Assembly: GCA_947169505.1 (NCBI GenBank)
Contig: CAMVPZ010000004.1
Location: 1 to 21,246 of the forward strand
Direction: 5' to 3'
Length of the DNA stretch: 21,246 bases
From: an uncultured Pseudomonadota bacterium
GTDB lineage: Bacteria; Pseudomonadota; Alphaproteobacteria; Rs-D84
Shown here: piece by piece, positions 13,324 through 21,246 of the stretch
Position numbering within the stretch: the stretch's first letter is position 1
Layout of the letters: every line of letters starts with the position of its first letter
Made by a program: the position numbers and the translations under genes
The notes under the pieces: generated by a model
Told to the model about the DNA's origin: nothing
The model's input: the letters and a program-made list of their open reading frames with translations, nothing else
The model's database searches: none

Positions 13324-14394
13324 TTACATTAACACCGAAGTGATTTGTTCTTGCATTTGAAATGTACCCATAACAACCCAACCGATTATCAAAGATACTA
13401 ATATTATACCAATACTGTTTAATACACTGGATATGTTTTCCATTTTTCGTACAGATTCTTCCATATAATCGTTTGCAATTTGACTAAGGTTTTTATCAAA
13501 ATCATTCATATCTGCATATATCACCAAATCACCAATAATTTCTTCACTTGGGAAATTTTTCCCCGTAGATGCCAACGCATTTCCTAAATTTTCACCGTTT
13601 GCTATGTATCGCAAAGTTTCTTCCAATATATTCGACAAATAACGATTGGAATAATCTGCCAATAACCGCATCGCATCAGGCACAGATACCCCAGACGCAA
13701 CCATCGCAGAAAGCGACATTAACCATCCCACAGACATTTGTAATTTATACGTATTCCATGGTGGTAATTTATCAAACAATGTACGTAATTTCCCAGTCCA
13801 TACCGGCAAAGATAACCATATCAAAATAATCAATACAAAAAATCCGCCCGCAATTATGTGCCAATATTTCCCGGCAAATCCAGATATCCAAACCAACGAT
13901 GCAGCCGTTCCACGCCAAACAACCGATGAACCAGCAGCCTCAGCCAATGGTGGCACCAAATATAACCCAACCATTATTATTATAGCAACTGTTAATACAA
14001 ACAAAAACAACGGATATGCAATCGCCGACCACATAGCACGTTTAATTCTGTTTATTCCGCCAACAACATGTCCAATATTTTCCAAAGACACTAATAAACT
14101 GGACACATTTCCAGATGTTAATAATAATGTTTCATCACTTGGTACCCAATCAGCAGTTGCTTGGGCAAAAGTCATTCCACGTTCCAAATTTTGTTGAATA
14201 TCACGCATTGCTATTGCAAAAGGTTCGTTCGGTTTTCGACCATTATGCGATTCTATCATTTCAATTCTGTTCAATGCGTCCATCAATGTGAAATTATTCC
14301 GCAAAAGCGACGCAATCTTACGTGATATCGCCATGCGTTTTTCGGTATCTGTTTTAAAAACTAATTTTGCATAAAGCAATTCTAATTTATTCAT
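13324..14394 (-). CDS. pilR: Type IVb pilus inner-membrane platform protein (PilR/GspF family)
   Basis: The 356-aa product is the polytopic platform protein that couples the assembly ATPase to pilin or pseudopilin extraction. It has two GspF-type domains: residues about 20-145 (IASLLRNNFTLMDALNRI, ERGMTFAQA, then membrane segment 127-149) and about 215-345 (LSAMVASGVSVPDAMRLL, NGENLGNALASTGKNFP, then membrane segment 327-346), with a further membrane helix at 177-197. ATG 14394 was chosen because it lies four bases after the pilQ stop, giving tight coupling. An in-frame ATG at 14430 would overlap pilQ by 32 bases and adds no conserved sequence. It is the last gene of the pilO-P-Q-R unit. The order follows plasmid R64 thin-pilus genes, but no pilS pilin follows. 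Confidence 0.88.
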   Translation of the reverse strand: MNKLELLYAKLVFKTDTEKRMAISRKIASLLRNNFTLMDALNRIEMIESHNGRKPNEPFAIAMRDIQQNLERGMTFAQATADWVPSDETLLLTSGNVSSLLVSLENIGHVVGGINRIKRAMWSAIAYPLFLFVLTVAIIIMVGLYLVPPLAEAAGSSVVWRGTAASLVWISGFAGKYWHIIAGGFFVLIILIWLSLPVWTGKLRTLFDKLPPWNTYKLQMSVGWLMSLSAMVASGVSVPDAMRLLADYSNRYLSNILEETLRYIANGENLGNALASTGKNFPSEEIIGDLVIYADMNDFDKNLSQIANDYMEESVRKMENISSVLNSIGIILVSLIIGWVVMGTFQMQEQITSVLM

Positions 14395-14398
14395 GATT

Positions 14399-16024
14399 TT
14401 AATACACCCATGGTCTGTCCAACATGCCAACCCAACGTTCTAATTCATCAACACCAATAATTCCACGCAACATTAATTCTTCTGCTGCTTCTTTCAGTGT
14501 TCGCCCATTCATTTTTTCCAACCAATATTTTAATGCGCTTTCTGTTTCACCACTTAACGCCAGATTCAAAAATTCACTGTTTGTCATGATGATTTCGCCA
14601 GCCTTGATACGACCAATTGTGCCAGCACCTTTACAGTGTTCACAACCAACACCACGAACAAAAACCTGATTCAATCCAATTTCCCCAAAAGCGTCTTTTA
14701 CACGATGATATGCAATATGTTCAGGTTTATCATATAATCTTTCACGACAATATGGACACAATTTTTTAAATAACCGCATAGATATTAATCCACGCAACAT
14801 GGTTTCATCTTTTAATTTGAATGCTTCAACCCCCATATCCAGCAGACGTGTCAAAGCACCCATCGCAGAATTCGCATGTAATGTCGTCCAAACGTTATGA
14901 CCAGAAAGCGCACCTTTGACTGTTAATTGTGCCGCAGAAAGCGTCCTTATTTCACCAACCATCAATGTATCAGGGTCGCTTCGCAAAGCAGCCGCCAATG
15001 CTTCTGTAAATTTTTCTTCCCTTTGTGCTTCGTTCACAGCGTTAACCACTGGCATTTGATGTGCACCAAATATTTTTTGTTCCGCCGGATCTTCCACAGT
15101 AATAAGATTTATTTCATATCTGCGCTCTTTTAACATCAGCGCCATATTACGAACCAAAGTTGTCGATTTACCAGATGACGTAGGTCCTGCGACAATAACC
15201 AACCCAGTCGGCGCAGAACGCAAACGCAATAATAATTTACGTTCATAATCATTAAATTCTTGTTCTGTTTTGATTCCTTCGCTTGGGTTATCATAAAGCA
15301 AACGCATAACAACATATTGCGAACCAAATGCCACAGGATTAAATTGCATTCTTATACCCAAAATCCCCGCAGGCAAATATAAATCTTTGGTTCCACGCAA
15401 TGGTGTGCGCCCGTCTTTTTGCGCCGTTTGATATTCATTTTGTGCATAACTGGAATTTGAAATATCAGCAGATGCAAACGCAGCACGTACAAAAGATTCA
15501 CCCCATTGTGAATTATATTCCAAAACCGGCTGAATACTTCCATCAATACGGAAATATATTGTTGTTTGATCTGCAACTTCTATATGTATATCTGAAACCT
15601 TTTGCGCAGCAGCACGTGCGATTATATCGACAAAATCCTTCTGCATTTGATTATCATAATCCATGCGAGAATGTATACCACCGCCCAATCTTTCATTGTT
15701 TGTTTTGTATATATTGGAAATCAAACTTAAATCAGAATAAAAAGGTTCTTTGACAACACGATTTTTTTGCTTTAACAAATCAATAAAAGCCAAAATACGA
15801 CCATCATATTTGTGTGTTCTGGATATAACAATTTCACCACCAGAAAAATAAGCCACCAAATTTTGTGTATCTTTTGGCAAAGCCAATTCTTCTGTATATG
15901 CGGTCAATAAACGATTATTTTTAGCAAACAGATAATCCAAAATATCTTTGCTGTTCGCATTTTCCAAACCCGCAGGAACAGATAATTCTTTCATACTTGC
16001 AAAATCATTATCGTTTTTTTGCAT
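14399..16024 (-). CDS. pilQ: Type IVb pilus assembly ATPase (PilQ/GspE family)
   Basis: The 541-aa product is a secretion ATPase that powers pilus or pseudopilus assembly from the cytoplasmic face. The N1-like region is short. The N2 domain includes VSDIHIEV and IYFRIDG (142-161). Catalytic motifs are complete: Walker A GPTSSGKST (280-288), Asp-box ITVEDPAEQ (308-316), Walker B LMVGEIR (354-360) and His-box TTLHANSA (380-387). A four-cysteine zinc site CPYC/CEHC (423/426, 461/464) is typical of assembly ATPases and absent from retraction ATPases. The gene starts three bases after the pilP stop and is followed four bases later by pilR. In R64 nomenclature this is PilQ, not the secretin called PilQ in type IVa systems. 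Confidence 0.93.
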   Translation of the reverse strand: MQKNDNDFASMKELSVPAGLENANSKDILDYLFAKNNRLLTAYTEELALPKDTQNLVAYFSGGEIVISRTHKYDGRILAFIDLLKQKNRVVKEPFYSDLSLISNIYKTNNERLGGGIHSRMDYDNQMQKDFVDIIARAAAQKVSDIHIEVADQTTIYFRIDGSIQPVLEYNSQWGESFVRAAFASADISNSSYAQNEYQTAQKDGRTPLRGTKDLYLPAGILGIRMQFNPVAFGSQYVVMRLLYDNPSEGIKTEQEFNDYERKLLLRLRSAPTGLVIVAGPTSSGKSTTLVRNMALMLKERRYEINLITVEDPAEQKIFGAHQMPVVNAVNEAQREEKFTEALAAALRSDPDTLMVGEIRTLSAAQLTVKGALSGHNVWTTLHANSAMGALTRLLDMGVEAFKLKDETMLRGLISMRLFKKLCPYCRERLYDKPEHIAYHRVKDAFGEIGLNQVFVRGVGCEHCKGAGTIGRIKAGEIIMTNSEFLNLALSGETESALKYWLEKMNGRTLKEAAEELMLRGIIGVDELERWVGMLDRPWVY

Positions 16025-16027
16025 ACT

Positions 16028-16759
16028 TTATTTTCCAATATTTAAACTTTCTTCTATACCATCTTTTTCAAAAACAATACCATCATTCAAAGAAATAGAT
16101 TTTACAATATAACCGTCTAATTCTTTACCAACTGCGATTCTTTTGTTTTGACCAGTTGAAATTTCTTCTATTGTTGCCTGTAATTGATTATTAACACCAA
16201 CAACATTTATTAATTTATATTTTCTGGTGACATCAGTTTCTTCTTTTTTTGGTTTTGCTTTGACAACGATTTTTTCATTTGAATCTTCATCATCCAAAAA
16301 ATCACGTTGTTGTTTTAATTTTTCTGTTTGAATTTCTAATTGAGTTTTTGCAGCCTCTAATTCTTGTTGTTGTTGTTCTGCACGTCCAGACAAAGTATCC
16401 AATTCCATTTGTAATTTAATTCTTTCTGCATTTAATCTGTCCAATTCCAAATCCAATTGTGCACGTTCTTTTTCCAATTGAACAACGACTTTTTCTTGTT
16501 CCAACATAGTAATTTTTTCAAACAAAGAACCTGCTGCATTATAATCCTGCAAAGTTTGAATTGAAACCTGTTCTGCCAATTCATATTCGTCTTGTTCATT
16601 ATTCACAATCGGTGATAAAGATTGATTTTGCAAATCATCATCTTCATAATCAACATCTTCGATGAAATCATCGTCATAATATTCTTCGGCAAAACCAACA
16701 GAATTTAACCCGAAAGTTATTAAACAAGAAAACATTATAATATTTAATTTTTTAAACAT
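16028..16759 (-). CDS. pilP: Type IVb pilus biogenesis protein PilP-like
   Basis: The 243-aa product has a signal peptide (about 1-24, ending GFA). A very acidic Asp/Glu/Tyr stretch follows, then a long coiled coil (about 75-150, Leu/Glu/Gln-rich with a QQQQ tract), a Lys-rich linker and a compact C-terminal beta domain (about 175-243: YKLINVVGVNNQLQATIEE, AVGKELDGYIVKSISLNDGIVFE). That end domain is like R64 PilP and GspC/PilP HR domains, which contact the secretin. It probably links the inner-membrane platform to an outer-membrane channel. ATG 16759 follows AAGGTGG closely. A GTG three codons earlier lies inside that binding site and was rejected. Confidence 0.78.
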   Translation of the reverse strand: MFKKLNIIMFSCLITFGLNSVGFAEEYYDDDFIEDVDYEDDDLQNQSLSPIVNNEQDEYELAEQVSIQTLQDYNAAGSLFEKITMLEQEKVVVQLEKERAQLDLELDRLNAERIKLQMELDTLSGRAEQQQQELEAAKTQLEIQTEKLKQQRDFLDDEDSNEKIVVKAKPKKEETDVTRKYKLINVVGVNNQLQATIEEISTGQNKRIAVGKELDGYIVKSISLNDGIVFEKDGIEESLNIGK

Positions 16760-16771
16760 ATTTTCCACCTT

Positions 16772-18022
16772 TTATTTAGAATAAATTACTACTTCATAAT
16801 TCCACATTCTTGTATTTGCACGCCATGATACAGATGTCATATACACACCACCAAACCCATTAAACGCAACCATGAATTCTGATGGAATTAATTTAGACGC
16901 AACACCAACTTCTGTCACATATACATATTCTGTATTATTTCCATTTAAAACAACATCACGAACACCTTGGATATCTGCTTTCATATTTGTTTGTTGAAAT
17001 ACTGTTGTAATATCACGAATAACTGTTTCTTGGCTGCGACTATCAACAGAAGAATACGTTTTCAACGTTGGCAATTTTACACGTACAACAATTTCATTTT
17101 CAGACATTTCTTGTACCATTGCCCCAGGCATCAATTCTGCACCAATTTCATAAAAATCATTCAAAGTACCAAAATCACGTGAAAACGTAGCAGACACATA
17201 TTCTTCATCACATTTTGCATACGTTTGATTCCAACCCATAATTGGTTGCATAACAAAAGCGATTGCTTTATAACACAAATTCGCCCTTTCCATAACATTT
17301 GGTAAATGATTATATGCATAATCAACAGTTTTTTCAGTTGTCGTTGCCGGTAAAAGTTTTTCGGTTAATTGTTGTTTTTTTTGCTCTATTTGTTTTTTAT
17401 ATTCCGCAATTTTTTCCGAATTAATATTTAATTTACTTCCATCATTATTTTTTACAGAATTACTTAAAACATAAAAACTGAATATCAAAAACAAAATAAT
17501 TAAAATAAACGATGGGATTATTGCCCTGGCAGTACTGATTGGTTTTAATCGTACACTGACACCATGTCCTATCAAATCAGATAAATTTTTTTCTTGGGAT
17601 TTTGGTATTCCCCACACAGACGGTGCAAACAAAGCACCCCAATCAGGAATTTCAGCCAATTGAGTGAATGATTTTCTGGCACCTTCTGCACTATTCAATA
17701 AAATATCACGAATAATAACGCCATTACGTACAGCGATTAAATAATAATTATTGCCCACTTGAAAAGCACCCAAAAAAGATACCAATTCAGATAAAGTGCT
17801 GACAATTTCTATAGCGGCACTTGGTAATCCAGCGGTGGCACCTTCACGTGCATCAGTTAAACCAACCATGGATTTATAACTGACATACAAAGTGTACTTT
17901 CTGTCACTGTTTTTTGCCAACTGTTTTGCATATTTTTTTGGTGTATTACCAACCCCCAAAGGCTGCCAAAACAAACCTGTGGCAAATCTTCTGTGATTAA
18001 CTGTTATTATTTGTTTTATCAA
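16772..18022 (-). CDS. pilO: Type IVb pilus biogenesis protein PilO-like (PilO2 family)
   Basis: The 416-aa product has an N-terminal cytoplasmic domain (about 1-165, with FATGLFWQPL, TLYVSY, LVSFLGAFQVGNNYYLIAVRNGVI and the WGALFAPSVWGIP stretch), one transmembrane helix (168-190), a short coiled coil rich in Lys/Gln and a periplasmic domain ending VSWRANTRMWNYEVVIY. This matches the bitopic PilO of R64-type type IVb systems, which forms the inner-membrane ring joining ATPase and periplasm. The start is TTG at 18022 with AGAGAGAG a few bases upstream; the next in-frame ATG is at residue 52, inside the conserved domain. It is the first gene of the pilO-P-Q-R unit. No pilM or pilN lies upstream; instead there is a terminator and the lipid A operon. 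Confidence 0.8.
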   Translation of the reverse strand: MIKQIITVNHRRFATGLFWQPLGVGNTPKKYAKQLAKNSDRKYTLYVSYKSMVGLTDAREGATAGLPSAAIEIVSTLSELVSFLGAFQVGNNYYLIAVRNGVIIRDILLNSAEGARKSFTQLAEIPDWGALFAPSVWGIPKSQEKNLSDLIGHGVSVRLKPISTARAIIPSFILIILFLIFSFYVLSNSVKNNDGSKLNINSEKIAEYKKQIEQKKQQLTEKLLPATTTEKTVDYAYNHLPNVMERANLCYKAIAFVMQPIMGWNQTYAKCDEEYVSATFSRDFGTLNDFYEIGAELMPGAMVQEMSENEIVVRVKLPTLKTYSSVDSRSQETVIRDITTVFQQTNMKADIQGVRDVVLNGNNTEYVYVTEVGVASKLIPSEFMVAFNGFGGVYMTSVSWRANTRMWNYEVVIYSK

Positions 18023-18042
18023 TTTTCTCTCTCTGTGAATAC

Positions 18043-18071
18043 ATTATAACACAAATCATTTGAAAAAATAA
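18043..18071 (-). promoter_or_regulatory. Promoter of the pilO-P-Q-R operon
   Basis: TATAAT (18043-18048) with an extended TG element (TGT, 18049-18051) and a 17-base spacer to a weak TTATTT (18066-18071). Predicted start near 18036, giving a leader of about 14 bases containing the GA-rich ribosome binding site before the TTG start. Confidence 0.65.
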
Positions 18072-18088
18072 AGACGAAATTTACAATA

Positions 18089-18114
18089 AAAAAGTCGTAT
18101 TTCTACGACTTTTT
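18089..18114. terminator. Intrinsic terminator after the lipid A operon
   Basis: AAAAAGTCGTA and TACGACTTTTT form an 11-bp stem with a four-base loop. It begins one base after the lipoprotein gene's stop codon on the minus strand and ends in TTTTTATT. It separates the lipid A operon from pilO; both strands carry T runs. Confidence 0.85.
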
Positions 18115-18115
18115 A

Positions 18116-18430
18116 TTACTTATTGCAATTATATACTTTGATTCTAAATTTGTATGTGTGTTCTGGCCCAAATATAGCCCCAACATTATCCAACACATTT
18201 TCATTAGCAACATAATAAGAATCACCCAAAGTTTTTTGTTCTAAAATGCTTTTTTCAACGTAATCATATGCATCTGATAATTTATACGTTGTCACACTGG
18301 AATCTAAATTATACAAAAATTCACAATTTGTTGGCTCAGCTTCCAATCTTTTCAAACCATTATCAATTTTATCAGTATTTGCACATGCACACAAACCAAT
18401 CAAAGATAATAAACATAAAATTTTTTTCAT
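18116..18430 (-). CDS. Small putative lipoprotein, unknown function
   Basis: The 104-aa product has a type II signal peptide: MKKILCLLSLIGLCAC with lipobox LCA-C and Cys16 as acylation site. The mature part of about 89 residues has CEFLY near 36 and a C-terminal KVYNCNK, so C36 and C102 may form a disulfide bridging the domain. I do not recognise the family. It has a strong AAGGAG ribosome binding site and starts 15 bases after the lpxC stop, so it is the last gene of the acyltransferase-lpxK-lpxC operon and probably an envelope component. Confidence 0.78.
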   Translation of the reverse strand: MKKILCLLSLIGLCACANTDKIDNGLKRLEAEPTNCEFLYNLDSSVTTYKLSDAYDYVEKSILEQKTLGDSYYVANENVLDNVGAIFGPEHTYKFRIKVYNCNK

Positions 18431-18445
18431 TTTTTTCTCCTTTTG

Positions 18446-19375
18446 CTAAATAATTTCAAAGTTTGATTTATCGCTGAATAATTTACGTAAAACCAAATTA
18501 TTCAACGCATGCGAACCTTTATAAGATTCAAGATGTCCATAAATAAAACCACCACTGGTAAACATATCACCAATCGCATCTATGATTTTATGACGAACAA
18601 ATTCATTTGAATAATATAATCTATTCAATGTTCCATCACCAGCATCATTCAAAGCGATTACATTATTTTCATTTGCACCACGTCCCATACCATGCGCCTT
18701 TAACCATTCCCATTCTGCATATTTTCCAAAAGTACGTGATTTTGAAATATTTTTAATAAAATTATCTTTTGATTTTTTTGTTTCGTCTATTTTACAAGAA
18801 TATGATTGTGTCCCAATAATTTTATCACCATAAACCAACGTGGCATCTATTAATAAACCGCTTTCATTTGGTGATAATTTAACATAACCATTTCCCCGAC
18901 GCCAAATTGTATGATTAAAAATAATCGTTTTCAATTTTTTCCAAAAAGGCATAAATTTAACCAATTCATTACGTTTTGCGACAATTTCTTTTTTAACAAC
19001 AATTTTTTTCATCGGTGTTTTTTTATCAACAACTTTTTCAAATATTTTAATGAATTCATAAGCACTGCCATCTAAAATCGGGGTTTCTGGACCATCTATT
19101 TCTATTATTGCACTGTCAATTCCAACTATGAAAAGTGCGGCCATCAAATGTTCTATGGTTTGAACATGTGCACCATTTTTATCACCAATTGTTGTATTTC
19201 GCATCAAAGTTTCACCAACATTATCATATGTTGCAGGAATCAAAGCAGAATTTTTAATATCAACCCTTTTGAAAAAAATCCCTGGCTTTTTTGATGGTAA
19301 AACAACAACATTTACCATTTCACCAGAATGTATTCCAACCCCAGATATTTTAACTTTTTTTAATATTGACGTCAT
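18446..19375 (-). CDS. lpxC: UDP-3-O-acyl-N-acetylglucosamine deacetylase
   Basis: LpxC is the zinc-dependent deacetylase of the committed step of lipid A synthesis. The 309-aa product is of normal length. Zinc ligands are visible: His76 in TIEHLMAAL, His262 and Asp266 in RHKIIDAIGD. Catalytic residues are Glu75 and His289 in KGSHALNN. The N-terminal SGVGIHSGE, DGPETPILDGSA and SRTFG are also typical. ATG 19375 has AAAGGAAAGG upstream and overlaps the end of lpxK by 26 bases, implying translational coupling. Being beside lpxK rather than after ftsZ is unusual and puts the first committed and a late step of lipid A synthesis in one transcript. Confidence 0.97.
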   Translation of the reverse strand: MTSILKKVKISGVGIHSGEMVNVVVLPSKKPGIFFKRVDIKNSALIPATYDNVGETLMRNTTIGDKNGAHVQTIEHLMAALFIVGIDSAIIEIDGPETPILDGSAYEFIKIFEKVVDKKTPMKKIVVKKEIVAKRNELVKFMPFWKKLKTIIFNHTIWRRGNGYVKLSPNESGLLIDATLVYGDKIIGTQSYSCKIDETKKSKDNFIKNISKSRTFGKYAEWEWLKAHGMGRGANENNVIALNDAGDGTLNRLYYSNEFVRHKIIDAIGDMFTSGGFIYGHLESYKGSHALNNLVLRKLFSDKSNFEII

Positions 19376-20276
19376 TAACCTTTCCTTTTAACCAATCATA
19401 AAAACTTTTTTCAATATCAATATTCAAAACCGAAAATTTAATTTGTTTTTGTGCCCAATCTGGCAATCTTACCCAATCTTTTTCAGTTGTTAATAATTCT
19501 GCATTTTTTTTCTTTGCTTTGTTAATTAAATTTTCAATATCTTCTTTTGTATATTGATAATGATCCGGAAAAGAAATTTTTTCAATAATTTTGCACGGCA
19601 CATTATCAAAAAATTTTTCAGGATATCCAATACCAGCAAAGACAATAACGGGTGTTTTATCGTTGTACGGGCAAATTTCGGTATTTTTTGCTTTAAACAC
19701 AGGTATATCTGTTGGCAAAGCAAAATTACGTGCAACGTTTTTTCTTTTGATTAAAATTATTGCATCAGCCCGTCTTATTGCTGATTTTTTTTCACGCAAC
19801 GGCCCCGCTGGTAATAAAAAACCATTTCCAAACCCAACAGATTCATCAAAAACCAAAACAGAAATATCTTTTTTAATAGACGAATTTTGAAACCCATCAT
19901 CCATAATAATTGGTGAATCACTTTTTTGTTTATTTAATAAAATTAAATTACTTTTTCTGTTTCCAACATGAACCAAAATACCATCATTTGACAACATTTT
20001 TGCTTCATCACCCAAACCACATGTTTCTTTTGATTTTTTGTATCCCCGCATAACCACAGGCGCATCAAAAAACTTAGCCACATTTCTTACCACAGGTGTT
20101 TTTCCCACACCCCCAGATAAAATATTTCCAAAACAAATTATCGGTCGTCTTGAAACATATTCATGTGTTTTGCGTAAATTAAAAACAAATTTCGAACCAA
20201 TTAAATAAAACAAAGACAACGGGCATAACAAATATGCCATCAACCTTTTTTTCAAAAACCAACGTGGTGTTTTCAT
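19350..20276 (-). CDS. lpxK: Tetraacyldisaccharide 4'-kinase
   Basis: LpxK phosphorylates the 4' position of the tetraacylated disaccharide to make lipid IVA at the inner membrane. The 308-aa product has an N-terminal membrane-associated helix (about 13-32), the P-loop GNILSGGVGKTP (50-61), the DDGFQ motif (126-130), the LLPAGPLRE signature (about 154-162) and TTEKDWVRLP near the C terminus. The start codon overlaps the stop of the upstream acyltransferase gene (ATGA), and the 3' end overlaps lpxC by 26 bases. The gene is therefore locked into a coupled lipid A operon. Confidence 0.96.
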   Translation of the reverse strand: MKTPRWFLKKRLMAYLLCPLSLFYLIGSKFVFNLRKTHEYVSRRPIICFGNILSGGVGKTPVVRNVAKFFDAPVVMRGYKKSKETCGLGDEAKMLSNDGILVHVGNRKSNLILLNKQKSDSPIIMDDGFQNSSIKKDISVLVFDESVGFGNGFLLPAGPLREKKSAIRRADAIILIKRKNVARNFALPTDIPVFKAKNTEICPYNDKTPVIVFAGIGYPEKFFDNVPCKIIEKISFPDHYQYTKEDIENLINKAKKKNAELLTTEKDWVRLPDWAQKQIKFSVLNIDIEKSFYDWLKGKVNDVNIKKS

Positions 20277-21031
20277 AATATTTTCGCTTTGTCTTTAAAA
20301 TTTTCAGGTGTTAAATCTTGCTCTACTTTGAAATCAGTAAATCTTTTATCTAAATCATAAGCCTGTTTAACCATAATATCTTCCAAAGATTTACGGATTT
20401 TTTCGAAATCTTCTATTTTGGTCTTTTTATCTATGAATATAGGTTTTCCAACTGTGCCTGCTATGATTGAAAAAGGTTTGGTTAATAAATATCTATCCCA
20501 TCTATTTAAAAACCAAGGTCTGGAACACGAATAACAAACAGGAATTATCGGTGCACCTGTCATTTTGGCAAAATATAACGCCCCATCATGAAAACGCATA
20601 GACGGTCCACATGGTCCATCGGGCGAAAGTGCCAAACAATTTCCCCCAGCATTAAGAACACTGACCCCCTTTTTTAACACAGAAACCCCGCCCCCAGCAG
20701 ATGATCCGTAAATAGTTTTCAATCCAAATAATTTTTCCATCTTGGCTATGGCCCGACCATCTTTTTTTGAATCAGCAATCGCATATCCACGCACACGTGC
20801 AAGTGCAATAACCGGTGATAACATCATTGTCCGCCCATGCCAAAATACAAAAATTGCCGGATTTTTCCGGTATTTTTTTAATATATCATAACCAACAATA
20901 TCTTTTTTTGACGTAAAATACACAAACCATATAAGGATGTAATAAACAATAGCCAAAAACCATTGAATAACCCCCCATCCATAAAGATATCTAAAAAAAC
21001 GTTTAAATTTCTTTTTAAGTGCTTTTTTCAT
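20273..21031 (-). CDS. DUF374 lysophospholipid acyltransferase family protein
   Basis: The 252-aa product belongs to the DUF374 branch of the LPLAT acyltransferases, commonly found with lipid A or Kdo transferase genes in alphaproteobacteria. It has a basic N terminus, a membrane helix (about 20-40), the catalytic-type His in FVFWHGR (His65; HGR replaces the classic HX4D), YGSSAGGG (108-115), and ALSPDGPCGP (134-143), the substrate-pocket signature. A role in acylating lipid A or another envelope lipid is inferred from its overlap with lpxK. AAGG precedes ATG 21031, and it is the first gene of the four-gene operon. Confidence 0.88.
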   Translation of the reverse strand: MKKALKKKFKRFFRYLYGWGVIQWFLAIVYYILIWFVYFTSKKDIVGYDILKKYRKNPAIFVFWHGRTMMLSPVIALARVRGYAIADSKKDGRAIAKMEKLFGLKTIYGSSAGGGVSVLKKGVSVLNAGGNCLALSPDGPCGPSMRFHDGALYFAKMTGAPIIPVCYSCSRPWFLNRWDRYLLTKPFSIIAGTVGKPIFIDKKTKIEDFEKIRKSLEDIMVKQAYDLDKRFTDFKVEQDLTPENFKDKAKIL

Positions 21032-21052
21032 ATAAAAACCTTAACGAAATAA

Positions 21053-21081
21053 ATCTTAGCAATAAAAAAACAACAATGCAA
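21053..21081 (-). promoter_or_regulatory. Candidate promoter of the acyltransferase-lpxK-lpxC operon
   Basis: TTGCAT (21076-21081), 17 bases, then TAAGAT (21053-21058) preceded by an extended TGC. It lies about 25 bases upstream of ATG 21031 and back to back with the tRNA promoter. Confidence 0.55.
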
Positions 21082-21126
21082 GAATGATAATAAAAGGTAA
21101 AAATAAGATTAAAAACGTTTATTTAT

Positions 21127-21154
21127 TTGACAAATGACCATAAAGATATATAAT
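21127..21154 (+). promoter_or_regulatory. Consensus sigma-70 promoter of initiator tRNA
   Basis: TTGACA (21127-21132) and TATAAT (21149-21154) are both perfect matches, separated by 16 bases. Predicted start near 21161, about nine bases before the tRNA, as expected for a highly expressed stable RNA. Confidence 0.88.
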
Positions 21155-21169
21155 ACACCATGTTTTCAC

Positions 21170-21246
<77 letters not shown>

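Noticed and set aside
12879..13343. Plus-strand frame of 154 codons over the InlB-repeat gene start
   Set aside because: Antisense shadow; it continues into the palindromic repeat and has no ribosome binding site.

Overview
The window comes from a low-G+C Gram-negative bacterium, most likely an uncultured, host- or gut-associated alphaproteobacterium. The evidence is lipid A genes (lpxC, lpxK, a DUF374 acyltransferase), an alphaproteobacterial-type initiator tRNA, the rpsF-rpsR-rplI ribosomal operon, and secreted proteins fitting a host-associated life (a penicillin V acylase/bile salt hydrolase relative, an autotransporter, a Bacteroidetes-like carboxypeptidase-regulatory domain). The lineage is inferred from gene content only. 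Coding is dense; no gene-free stretch exceeds about 175 bases.

Region 1 (1-4921, minus strand): a large autotransporter with two ankyrin-like repeats and a subtilase-like passenger that has lost its recognisable catalytic residues, followed 76 nt downstream by a secreted choloylglycine hydrolase/penicillin acylase family enzyme. A G+C-rich palindromic repeat follows the second stop codon.

Region 2 (5009-10778, plus strand): a four-gene operon of exported, mostly cysteine-rich proteins of unknown function, driven by a strong promoter divergent from the autotransporter and closed by a perfect-palindrome bidirectional terminator. Two proteins carry a spaced four-cysteine module. The third has four tandem EGF-like repeats and a C-terminal cysteine/tryptophan domain. 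The fourth has a CarboxypepD_reg-like domain and glycine-rich hydrophobic segments.

Region 3 (10797-12255, minus strand): rpsF-rpsR-rplI, with a long imperfect hairpin between rpsR and rplI.

Region 4 (12269-18071, minus strand): a compact type IVb-pilus-like assembly set (PilO, PilP, PilQ ATPase, PilR membrane protein, R64 naming) under its own promoter. A second copy of the G+C-rich repeat follows pilR, and beyond it lies a secreted protein with an InlB-type repeat. The C-terminal domain of that protein matches the end of the third protein of the region 2 operon. No pilin or secretin is in the window.

Region 5 (18089-21246): an acyltransferase-lpxK-lpxC-lipoprotein operon on the minus strand ending in a hairpin terminator, and, divergently, initiator tRNA-Met with a perfect consensus promoter at the right edge.

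The most novel material is the exported cysteine-rich operon and the C-terminal domain it shares with the protein beside the pilus genes. One hypothesis is a modular family of surface proteins handled by the PilO-R machine.
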